The notes beneath the pieces are model-generated. The model searched no databases, was not told the DNA's origin, and worked only from the letters and a program-made list of their open reading frames with translations. A DNA stretch of 64,000 nt from Arachis hypogaea (Eukaryota > Streptophyta > Magnoliopsida > Fabales > Fabaceae): the NCBI RefSeq assembly GCF_003086295.3, contig NC_092039.1, positions 65,615,649 through 65,679,648 on the forward strand, given 5' to 3'. Each line of letters starts with the position of its first letter. Position 1 is the stretch's first letter. The position numbers and the translations under genes were made by a program. Positions 55,843 to 64,000 of the stretch are shown here, piece after piece.

Positions 55843-57357
55843 TGGTGCACGAAATTGCAATCACATTTTTGCAATTCCGCACAACTAACCAGCAAGTGCA
55901 CTGGGTCGTCCAAGTAATACCTTACGTGAGTAAGGGTCGATCCCACGGAGATTGTCGGCTTGAAGCAAGCTATGGTTATCTTGTAAACCTTAGTCAGGAT
56001 ATCAGAAATTATCAGGATTGATTGTGAAAAGTAAAAGAACATGAAATAAGTACTTGTTTTGCAGTGATAGAGAATAGGTTGAGGTTTTGGAGATGCTCCA
56101 TATTCTGAATATCTGCTTTCCTACTGTCTTCTTCTTCAAACACGCAAGGCTCCTTCCATGGCAAGCTGTATGCAAGGGTTTCACCATTGTTAGTGGCTAC
56201 CTCCCATCCTCTCAGTGGAAATGTTCAACGCACCCTGTCACGGCACGGCTATCCATCTGTCGGTTCTCAATCAGGCCGGAATAGAATCCAGTGATACTTT
56301 TGTGTCTGTCACTAACGCCTCGCCTTCAGGAGTTTGAAGCTCGTCACAGTCATTCAATCATTGAATCCTACTCGGAATACCACAGACAAGGTTTAGACCT
56401 TCCGGATTCTCTTGAATGCTGCCATCAGTTCTAGCTTATACCACGAAGATTCCGATTAAAGAATCCAAGAGATATCTACTTAATCTAAGGTAGAACGGAG
56501 GTGGTTGTCAGGCACACGTTCATAGTTGAGAATGATGATGAGTGTCATGGATCATCACATTCATCCGGTTTAAGAACAAGTAATATCTTGGAATGGAAGC
56601 AAACATGATTGAATGAAAAATAGTAGTAATTGCATTAATCCATCAAGACACAGCAGAGCTCCTCACCCCCAACCATGGGGTTTAGAGACTCATTCCGTGG
56701 AAAGTACACAAAGAAACGTGTAAAGTGTCATGAGGTACAGATACAATGTCAAAAGATCCTATTAATACTAAACTAGTAACCTAGGGTATACAGAAATGAG
56801 TAAATGATGTAAAAATCCACTTCTGGGTCCACTTATTGTGTGCTTGGGCTGAGCAATGAAGCATTTTCGTGTAGAGACTTTTTCTGGAGTTAAACGCCAG
56901 CTTTTATGCCAGTTTGGGCGTTTAACTCCAAATTTTATGCCAGTTGCAGCGTTAAACGCTGGAAATTCTGAGGCTGATTTGCCACGCCGGTTTGGGCCAT
57001 CAAATCTCAGGCAAAGTATGGACTATCATATATTGCTGGAAAGCCCAGGATGTCTACTTTCCAATTCCGTTGAGATCGTGCCAATTGGGCTTCTGTAGCT
57101 CCAGAAAATCCACTTCGAGTGCAGGGAGGTCAGAATCCAACAGCATCAATTTCAGTCTCTGAATCAGATTTTTGCTCAAGACCCTCAATTTCAGCCAGAA
57201 AATACCTGAAATCACAGAAAAACACACAAACTCATAGTAAAGTCCAGAAATGTGAATTTTAGCTAAAAACTAATAAAAATATACTAAAAACTAACTAAAT
57301 CATACTAAAAACATACTAAAAACAATGCCAAAAAGCATACAAATTATCCGCTCATCA
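55843..57357 (-). repeat. 5' LTR of F
   Basis: The LTR begins at 57357 (TGATGAGCGGATAATTTGTATG) and ends at 55843 (TTTCGTGCACCA). The U3 palindromes lie at 56885-56965. TATTAATAG at 56759-56767 is the likely TATA box, and the U5 hairpin is at 55920-55935. Confidence 0.92.
56759..56767 (-). promoter_or_regulatory. TATA-like box of the F 5' LTR
   Basis: TATTAATAG is in the ACTAGTTTAGTATTAATAGG context shared with H (33626) and, as TATAAATAG, with S (17130). Confidence 0.5.
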
Positions 57358-57464
57358 GGGCCAATCATGAAAAGAAAATTACCTCAGGTTGGGTTGCCTC
57401 CCAACAAAGCGCTTTTTTTAGCATTGCTAGCTCGACGATCGCTTTTCTAGTTGAGGTCATATTT
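57358..57464 (-). other. D- post-pol region with hairpin
   Basis: This is D- sequence between F and the pol end. It starts with the second GGGCC of the F target duplication. At 57388-57405 it carries the post-pol hairpin, reading GTTGGGAGGCAACCCAAC on the minus strand. Confidence 0.75.
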
Positions 57465-58153
57465 CTATTTGGGGACTTCCCCCATGCTGCCCAAGTAGTG
57501 CTTGAGTCTCTGCCCATTCACAGTGAATGTCCTCTTTGAGCTTTCTTCCATGATTTCTATGTGTCCATATGGTGAGACTTTTGTAACTAGAAAGGGTCTA
57601 GACCATCTTGATTTGAGTTTCCCAGGAAAGAGTTTCAGTCTGGAGTTGTAGAGAAGCACATATTGTCCTTCTTCGAAACTTCTTGGTGCCAGTTTGAGAT
57701 CATGTCTACTTTTTGGTTTTTCCTTATAGATCATGGTATTTTCATAGGCTTAAAACCTAAACTCTTCCAGTTCTTGCAGCTGCAATATCCTCTTTTCACC
57801 AGCAGCAGTGCTGTCCAGGTTCAGTATCTTAAGAGCCCAAGGGCTTTGTGCTCCGGCTCTAATGGCAAGTGACAGGCCTTTCCGTATACCAGTTTATATG
57901 GGGACATCCCAATTGGTGTTTTGAAGGCTGTCCTGTATGCCCAAAGAGCATCATCTAACTTCTTCGCCCAGTCCTTTCTTGATATCCCCACAGTTTTTTC
58001 CAAGTTCCTTTTCAACTCTCGGTTGGATATCTCTGTTTGCCCACTTGTTTGGGGGTGATAAGGTGTGGCAACCTTATGCTTCACCCCGTATCTTAGGAGT
58101 AGGGTCTCCAATGGTCTATTGTAGAAATGCCTCCCTCCATCACTGATGAGGGC
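57465..58153 (-). pseudogene. pol: Integrase C-terminal part of D- pol
   Basis: After a TGA at 58154 (CGA in related copies) the frame continues through '[19 protein letters not shown]', with the third catalytic residue (Glu), and '[22 protein letters not shown]'. A frameshift near 57840 precedes the tail (57734-57465) with '[10 protein letters not shown]' and 'VNGQRLKHYL'. Confidence 0.85.
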
Positions 58154-59707
58154 TCATGGGACTCCAAATCTGGTGAAGATATTCTTTCTAAGAAATTTTA
58201 TGACTACCTTGTTGTCATTTGTTGGGGTTGCCACGGCCTCCACCCACTTAGATGCATGGTCCACTGCCACCAAGATATACTTGTCCGAATATGAGGTTGG
58301 GAATGGTCCCATGAAGTCGATCCCCCACACATCTAACAGTTCAAGTTCTAGAATGTATTGCTGTGGCATCTCATTTTTCTTAGGCAGATTGCCAGCACTT
58401 TGGCACTCATTGCAGCTCCTCACCAGTTTCTTAGCATCCTTAAAAATAGTGAGCCAGAAGAACCCACATTGCAGTACTTTTGCTGCGGTTCTTTCTCCTC
58501 CAAAATGACCTCCATAGCTAGCGCTATGACAACTCCACAGGACCTCTCGTCCTTCTTCTTTTGAGATGCACCTCCTAAGGATTCCAGCTGAGCATTTTTT
58601 GAAGAGATAGGGTTCATCCCAAATGAAATACTTAGCATCATTGATGAGTTTTCTTCTTTGATGTTTGTTAATCCCAGGGGGTAGATCACCGGCTTCCTTA
58701 GAATTGGCAATATCTGCAAACCAGGGTGCTTTGTGAACCAACATTAACTGCTCATCTGGGAAAAACACATTTACATTTGTATCATGTGTAGCATCTTTCT
58801 CACAAGGGATTCTGGATAGATGATCTACTACCTTATTCTCCACACCTTTTTTGCCTCTAATCTCAATGTTGAATTCCTGCAACAATAAGATCCATCTTAT
58901 TAGTCTTGGTTTTGACTCCTGTTTGGCAAATAGATATTTGAGTGCTGTGTGATCAGTGAAAAAATTAACTTTAGAGCCAATGAGGTAGGATCTAAATTTG
59001 TCAAATGTGAAAACTATTGCCAGTAACTCCTTTTCGGTGGTGGTATAATTTCGTTGAGTGTCATTAAAGACCTTGCTGGCATAGTATATGACATGCCCCA
59101 AATTTTCTTTTCTCTGCCTTAACACTACCCCAACTGCAAAATCGGATGCATCACACATCAGTTCGAATGGTAGATTCCAATCAGGTGGAGTGATGATATG
59201 AGCAGAGGTTAGCCTCTTTTTTAAGTTCTCAAATGCAAGCATGAACTTCTCATTAAAGATGAATAGTGTATCAGACATAAGGAGATTTCTTAAGGGCTTG
59301 GCTATCTTTGAAAAATCTTTAATAAACCTTCTGTAGAAGCCAGCATGCTCAAAAAAGCTCTTAATTGCCTTGACATCACTTGGTGGAGGTAATTTTTCAA
59401 TTAGCTCCACCTTAGCTCTGTCTACCTTAATGCCTTGGTTAGAAACTTTATGGCCAAGGATTATTCCATCTGTCACCATGAAGTGACATTTTTTCCAATT
59501 TAAGACCAAATTGGTCTCTTGGCATCTTTTTAATACCAAGGCAAGATGGTTTAGGCAATGAGGAAAGGAGTCTCTGAATACTGAAAAGTCATCCATGAAA
59601 ACTTCAATGAACTTTTCTATCATATCCGAGAAGATGGAAAGCATGCAGCGTTGAAAAGTTGCAGGTGCGTTACATAGCCCAAATGGCATGCGCCTGTAGG
59701 CAAACAC
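58154..59707 (-). CDS. pol: RT palm to integrase core of D- pol, open for 517 codons
   Basis: The open piece starts within RT ('[17 protein letters not shown]', residues 4-20). It has the catalytic 'FMDDF' (37-41), RNase H 'CDASD' (185-189), 'TEKEL' (224-228) and 'TDHTALKYL' (251-259). The complete HHCC finger of integrase is at H394, H401, C432 and C435, and the first catalytic Asp in 'GIDFMGPFP' is near residue 464. It ends at TGA, just before the second catalytic Asp. RT upstream is broken by a frameshift near 59720, so this is not a working polyprotein. It is the longest uninterrupted pol segment of the D family here. Confidence 0.88.
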   Translation of the reverse strand: MFAYRRMPFGLCNAPATFQRCMLSIFSDMIEKFIEVFMDDFSVFRDSFPHCLNHLALVLKRCQETNLVLNWKKCHFMVTDGIILGHKVSNQGIKVDRAKVELIEKLPPPSDVKAIKSFFEHAGFYRRFIKDFSKIAKPLRNLLMSDTLFIFNEKFMLAFENLKKRLTSAHIITPPDWNLPFELMCDASDFAVGVVLRQRKENLGHVIYYASKVFNDTQRNYTTTEKELLAIVFTFDKFRSYLIGSKVNFFTDHTALKYLFAKQESKPRLIRWILLLQEFNIEIRGKKGVENKVVDHLSRIPCEKDATHDTNVNVFFPDEQLMLVHKAPWFADIANSKEAGDLPPGINKHQRRKLINDAKYFIWDEPYLFKKCSAGILRRCISKEEGREVLWSCHSASYGGHFGGERTAAKVLQCGFFWLTIFKDAKKLVRSCNECQSAGNLPKKNEMPQQYILELELLDVWGIDFMGPFPTSYSDKYILVAVDHASKWVEAVATPTNDNKVVIKFLRKNIFTRFGVP

Positions 59708-60942
59708 TCTATATGGGCAGAGGTGAATGATGTTTTCTCTTGGTTTCTTGGATCAACCACTCTTTGGTTATATCATGAATGACCATATAGAAAACAATAA
59801 TATGCATGTCCTGCAAGTCTTTCCAGCATCTAATCCATGAAGGGAAGTGGGAAATGATCTTTTCTTGTGGCTTCATTGAGCTTTCTGTAGTCATTACACA
59901 TCCTCCATCCTGTGACGGTTCTTGTAGGGATTAGCTCATTTCTTTCATTGGGTACCACAGTGATTCCTCCTTTCCTGGAGACCACTTGGACTGGACTGAC
60001 CCATGGGCTATCCGAAATTGGTTAGATTACTCCTCCATTGCACAGTTTCAAGACTTCTTTCTATACTACTTCCTTCATAACTGGATTCAACCTCCTTTGT
60101 GGCTGAATGAAGGGTTTGGCATCCTCTTCCAATAGTATCTTATGCATGCATATGGCTGAACTGATTCCCTTCAAGTCAGCAAGTGTCCATCCAATGGCAT
60201 CCTTATGTTTTTGTAAGACTTGAAGCAACTTTTCCTCTTGTTCTTGGCTGAGGGCTGAATTTATAATCATTGGATAACTTTTATTCTCTCCTAAGTATGC
60301 ATACTTGAGAGCGGGCGGCAGTGCCTTTAGCTCAAGTTTGGGTACTTCTTTTCTTTCATCCTTCCTTTCTAGTGTGCCTTGAACATGCATTTCAGTGGCT
60401 GCAGCCTCTTCGCTTGATACTAATTCCTCTTCTTCTGTTAACTCCTCAAGTTCTTCTTCAAGAGTTTCTTGCACCACAGCTTCCACCGAGTCCAGCCTCA
60501 TACATTCTCCCAATGAGTCATGTCGGTAACTCATGGCCTTGAACACATTGAATATCATTTTCTTCTCATGTAGTCTAAGGACAAGTTCACCCTTTTGGAC
60601 ATCAATGATGGCTCCGGAGGTGGCCAAGAATGCCCTTTCCAAGATGATAGAGGTCTTGGCTCCTTCCTCCATGTCCAATACTACAAAGTCTGCTGGGAAG
60701 ATGAAGTCTCCCACCTTTACCAATAAGTCTTTTACGATTCCGTGAGGAAACTTGAATGATCGATCTGCTAGTTGCAGAGCCATTCTTGTTGGTTTAGCCT
60801 CCTCAATCTTCATTTTCCTCATCATTGCTAAGGACATCAGATTTATGCTAGCTCCTAAGTCACATAAAGCCTTCTCTATTGTGATTTCCCCTATGATACA
60901 AGGGATTTGGAAGCTCCCAGGATCCTTCAATTTCTGGGGCAA
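59708..60942 (-). pseudogene. pol: Protease and RT N-terminal part of D- pol
   Basis: The open stretch 60942-60061 has 'ALCDLGASINLMSL', the protease active site, and a Glu-rich linker ('ELEELTEEEELVSSEE'). 'LKALPPALKYAYLGENKSYP' and the RT entry '[14 protein letters not shown]' follow, then a stop at 60061. The next RT blocks are split by a stop near 60024 and frameshifts before 59707. The 'ILGRP' block is changed to 'ILERA'. Confidence 0.85.
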
Positions 60943-61028
60943 TTTATGCTAGATGATGGCACTGCATTCTTCGGTGAGCACTACAGTCTCATTGTTTTTC
61001 CAGCTTCTCTTCTTGGTCATCAACTCCT

Positions 61029-62722
61029 TCAAGAACTTGGCGTAGAGTGGCATTTGCTGGGGTATGGAGCTTTTGAGAGGCATGGTTTGAGTGCTTCTCC
61101 CTCTTGATGTGACTTAGGAGTGGAGAATCGAGTTTCCTCTTGTCCCTTTTCTTCTTCATCCGCATTCTTCTCTAACGGGTTCTTATGGGCTTCTCTCAAT
61201 TCCTTCCCACTTCTGAGGGTGATAGCCTGACACTCCTTCCTTGGAGTCGAATTGGTGTTGCTGTGAGTAATGTGACCAGGGGCTTGCTTGAATAGGTAGC
61301 CAATTTGTGTTTCAAGTTTCTTGATGGCAGCATCTTGATTTTGCATATTGGATCGCACCTCTTCCCGAAAAACTTTACTGTCTTGAATTTCCTTACAGAT
61401 GCTTTCAAGTATAGCCTCAATCTTGGAAAGTCTATCTTCGGTTAGTGATGGTGGGTTGAGATTAGGTGGTTGAGAAGGGTGGTTAGGTGGGTGTTGATAG
61501 GATCTCTATGAGGTATATTGGTGAGTTGCATTGTTGTTGGGATTGTAGTTGTGGTGTCTCTGGTCTTGGCCTTGGTCTTGCTGATTTCCCCACCCAAAGT
61601 TAGGGTGATTTCTCTATCCAACATTGTATGTTTTGGAGTATGGATCATGGATTTGTCTGGGTGAGTTCCCAACATAATTGGCTTGTTCCCAGTCACCTTC
61701 TTCTCCTATATTCACTCCTTCTTGAGCTGGTGATAAAGTGATGACTGCTGCAACTTGGTTTTCTTCCACCTTCTTGGTGAGATCTGCTAGCTACTTGATG
61801 ATCATCTTATTTTGAGCCAGCAATGCATCCATGTGGTTTAGCTCCATTACTCCTCGAGTGTTGCTTCTTTCCGAAGCATAGAAGTAGTCATTCTCAGCTA
61901 CAGTTTCAATGACATCTATGGCTTCTTCAATGGTTTTCTTCTTGTTTAGAGAGCCTCCTGATGAATGGTCTACAGCCTTCTTTGACTCATAAGAAAGACC
62001 TTCATAGAAAATGTGAAGTTGAACCCACTCATTGAACATGTCCGGTGGGCATCTTCTTGTTAAGTCCTTGAACCTCTCCCATGCCTCATAGAGAGTCTCA
62101 CCATCTTGTTGCCTGAAACTTTTCACCTCAGCTCTTAGCCTGTTAATTCTCTGAGGAGGGTAGAATCTTGCCAAAAACTTGTTCACCACGTCTTCCCAAT
62201 TTGTTAAGCTCTCATTCGGGAAGGATTCAAGCCACTTAAATGCTTTGTCCCTGAGTGAAAATGGGAACAAAAGTAGCCTATAGACATCCGGATGGACTCC
62301 ATTAGACTTCATAGTGTCACATATTCTCAGGAAGGTGGTTAGATGTTGATTGGTGTCTTCTTGGGCACTTCCTCCAAATGAGCAGTTGTTCTGAACAAGG
62401 GTGATGAGCTGGGGTTTTAATTGTTGGCATGTATGGTGGGCTTTTGGATACTATTTCCACAGTTTCCTGGATTTGGATTGATGTAAGAGCCTAGAACTCT
62501 CCTCTCTTACCCAGCATGATTTGCAGGGCCTTCTCTGGCATGGTTGTGAGCTTCTCCTTCATGATTATTTTCCAAATTCTCCTCCATGTTTGTTTCAAAA
62601 TACTCTTCCTCTTCCTCAGCACCAACAACTTTTTTCCCTCTTGCTTCCCTCCTTAATCTATGGAGGGTCCTCTCATGTTCTGAATCAAAGGAAGTTGAAG
62701 CTCTGCCTCTTCTCCCTGTCAT
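61029..62722 (-). pseudogene. gag: gag of D-, several stops
   Basis: ATG at 62722 opens 'MTGRRGRASTSFDSEHERT'. A TAA near 62507 is at the same codon as the first stop of D+. The capsid core is open at 62312-61791 ('VHPDVYRLLLFPFSLRDKA', 'ARFYPPQRINRLRAEVKSF', 'DHSSGGSLNKKKTIEEA'). Stops follow near 61790, 61615 and 61508. The tail at 61358-61029 has 'DAAIKKLETQIGYL' and 'AITLRSGKELREA' before a frameshift into protease. Confidence 0.87.
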
Positions 62723-63016
62723 ACAACTAACAGAGCATACAATAAGAGATAAAATGAAGTGATTATTCTTGTTAGAGTGATTGTTAGTGTGAGTGGTGCA
62801 AATTATCAAACAGTTAGTGGGTTAGTGAGCAGAATTGTAAATAACAATCAAGGAAAAAAGAATAACAATGGGTGAGGGGATGAGGAAGAACTTAAAGAAA
62901 CTGAAGGTAAATGACTAGAGAAAATAAACAAACAAAATAAAAATGCTCAATCTAATGAAATTCCAACTTAATCATTGTTGATACAAAATCAATCCCCAGC
63001 AACGGCGCCATAAACT
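62723..63016 (-). promoter_or_regulatory. Leader and primer-binding site of D-
   Basis: The primer site is 62993-63010, reading TGGCGCCGTTGCTGGGGA on the minus strand, one change from the tRNA-Asp complement. The remaining leader is A-rich and non-coding, matching 24854-25118 of D+. Confidence 0.85.
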
Positions 63017-63182
63017 TGATGCACGAAAACTTGTCTCTCAACAAATTTCCCTTTGGCAAGTATACCGAATTGTCGTCAAGTAAAAACTCACAATAGAGTG
63101 AGATCGAATCCCACAGGGATTGATTAGTCAAGTAATTTTAGTCAGAAAAATATGCTAGTAGAGTTAAATAGAGTGTAATTGC
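63017..63182 (-). repeat. Last 166 bases of the D- 5' LTR
   Basis: This matches 39766-39935 and includes the U5 hairpin CTCACAATAGAGTGAG (63087-63102). The match stops at about 63182, where plus-strand gag begins. Confidence 0.8.
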
Positions 63183-64000
63183 AGCAAGGCAATTACGGCA
63201 TAAATAGCAGCATTGACCAAGAGGATGGAGGCCAACCAAGCCTTAGTTATTCAAGACCAAACTCCTCAACAAGAAAGAAATGCATCAAAATCTGAAGGTG
63301 ACTGGGAGCAAGTTAATTATGTGCATAATTCATCTAGAACACCATATGACCCACACTCTAAGACATACAACCCAGGTTGGAAGAGCCACCCAAACTTTGG
63401 GTGGGGAAATCAACAAAATCACAACCAAGACCACAACAAGCCTTATCCATCAAATCAACAAACCCACAACCCCAACCATCAAACAGGGAACCATAGACTT
63501 TACCATAACTCACAAAACCACTCATACCATAACAACCAACCCATACACAACAACCTCAATCAAGACACACCATGCTCAACCATGCAATCATGTGAAACCA
63601 AGAGCAACTTTGAAAGGATGGAGGCTGCAATAGCACAACTTTCATCCCAGATTTCAGGGGCAGTCTCCTCCCTCATGGACAGAAAAGCACAAACTGACAG
63701 AAGGATAGATGCTAATCAAGAGGAATACAGGTTAAATCTGAAAAATCAAGGTGCAGCAATCTCAAAGTTGGAAGCATAAGTAGGGATTCTTTCTAAACAA
63801 ATCCCACTTTTAACTCACACATTTTTCAGCGATACCATGGCTAACCCAAGAGAGGAATGCAAAGTCATAACTCTAAGAAGTGGGAAGGTTGTAGAGGAAG
63901 GAGCCCCAAGTAAAGATAATCATGAAGAGGTTGCACCAAAACATGGTAAAGAGGATGAAGGAGAGATCCCAGCTTTGCCTCCACCAAAGCCAGTTTTGAA
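63183..64000 (+). pseudogene. gag: gag tail, plus strand, probably the continuation of B+ gag
   Basis: The frame begins in mid-gag ('IAALTKRMEANQALV'), with a TAA at 63201-63203 and another at 63777-63779, and is otherwise open to the window edge. It contains 'DPHSKTYNPGWKSHPNFGW', an Asn/His/Gln-rich stretch, a helical segment ending 'GAAISKLEA' and 'CKVITLRSGKVVEEG'. The beginning of this gag is not adjacent. Orientation and order fit the gag started at 39397, with about 200 codons lost at the D- border. It could also belong to a different element. Confidence 0.7.

Larger units (their letters stand above)
46098..57357 (-). mobile_element. Element F: nearly complete FIDEL-type (Athila-like) retrotransposon
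   Basis: F is flanked by the perfect duplication GGGCC (46093-46097 and 57358-57362) and interrupts the 3' region of D-. Its LTRs are 46098-47618 and 55843-57357. In transcription order it has the primer site (55819-55836), gag-protease, RT/RNase H, integrase, a palindrome array, a third gene (48560-49672) and a 3' region ending in AAGTTTGGTGTTG. The gag-pol frame has three stops and two frameshifts; the third gene is open. It looks like the most recent insertion in the window and the likely kind of helper for E1. Confidence 0.93.
39766..63182 (-). mobile_element. Element D-: second copy of the D family, inserted in the B+ gag
   Basis: It is read on the minus strand. The 3' LTR is 39766-44538 (split by G), followed by the 3' region 44539-46097 and 57358-57464 (split by F). 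Then come pol and gag 57465-62722, a primer site at 62993-63010 and only the last 166 bases of the 5' LTR (63017-63182). The rest of the 5' LTR was removed together with part of the B+ gag. It is better preserved than D+. Confidence 0.88.
31531..64000 (+). mobile_element. Element B+: family-B element in the D+ 3' region, heavily interrupted
   Basis: It begins TGATGACTTGCATCATC. The 5' LTR runs 31531-39109 with element H inside it (33028-38334). A primer site follows at 39117, then the first 123 codons of gag (39397-39765). Element D- interrupts gag from 39766 to about 63182. Plus-strand gag sequence resumes at 63183 and reaches the window end; about 200 gag codons are missing at that junction. 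That the last piece belongs to B+ is an inference from order and orientation. Confidence 0.7.

Noticed and set aside
1..64000. Host genes between elements
   Set aside because: Every interval longer than about 300 bases can be assigned to an LTR, leader, gag-pol or 3' region of an element by comparison within the window. Nothing remains that looks like a host exon.

Overview
The window is plant nuclear DNA made almost entirely of nested LTR retrotransposons. I find no host gene, no rRNA or tRNA gene and no CRISPR array. LTR termini (TGATG...CA), a primer-binding site matching the 3' end of plant tRNA-Asp, 'CDLGASINL' proteases and 'FMDDF' reverse transcriptases place the elements in the Athila-like branch of the Ty3/gypsy superfamily. 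The repeated words GGCGTTTAACGCC and AAGTTTGGTGTT, and the LTR start TGATGAGCGGATAATTT, recall the FIDEL/Feral families of peanut (Arachis). That attribution is from memory and was not searched. A gene-poor, probably pericentromeric Arachis region is the best guess.

Layout, with labels used below. Bases 1-566 and 12065-12380 are one minus-strand LTR of family B, split by element E1 (567-12064, minus, target duplication CATGC). E1 has two LTRs, a broken gag-protease and a deleted envelope-position gene, but no reverse transcriptase or integrase; it also carries an LTR of another family, K (3226-4982). Element C (12381-18790, plus) is short and has an open 295-codon frame; a solo FIDEL-type LTR, S, sits in it (16573-18217). 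An LTR fragment X (18791-19168) is fused to element I (19169-21909, plus), whose gag is cut by element D+ (21910-31530, plus, decayed gag-pol). Element B+ (31531 to the window end, plus) sits in the 3' untranslated part of D+.

The B+ LTR holds H (33028-38334, plus, gag-pol deleted). The B+ gag is split by D- (39766-63182, minus). D- in turn contains G (41164 to about 44000, a 5'-truncated copy) and F (46098-57357, minus, target duplication GGGCC). F is the most complete element: two LTRs of about 1.5 kb, a perfect tRNA-Asp primer site, gag, protease, RT/RNase H, integrase and an unbroken third gene. The deepest readable stack is I > D+ > B+ > D- > F.

The unexplained signal is not a gene but a shared cis-architecture. 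(1) Every LTR family carries its own inverted-repeat word, repeated in the U3 just upstream of the TATA box. (2) A small hairpin near the U5 end is kept in every family, with compensating base changes. (3) A second hairpin follows the last gag-pol codon. (4) The word CTAAGTTTGGTGTT is scattered through leaders and 3' regions and abuts the 3' LTR. (5) Two of these non-coding words also recur in frame inside gag or protease genes. Most coding regions carry stops and frameshifts, so the elements look old and silenced.
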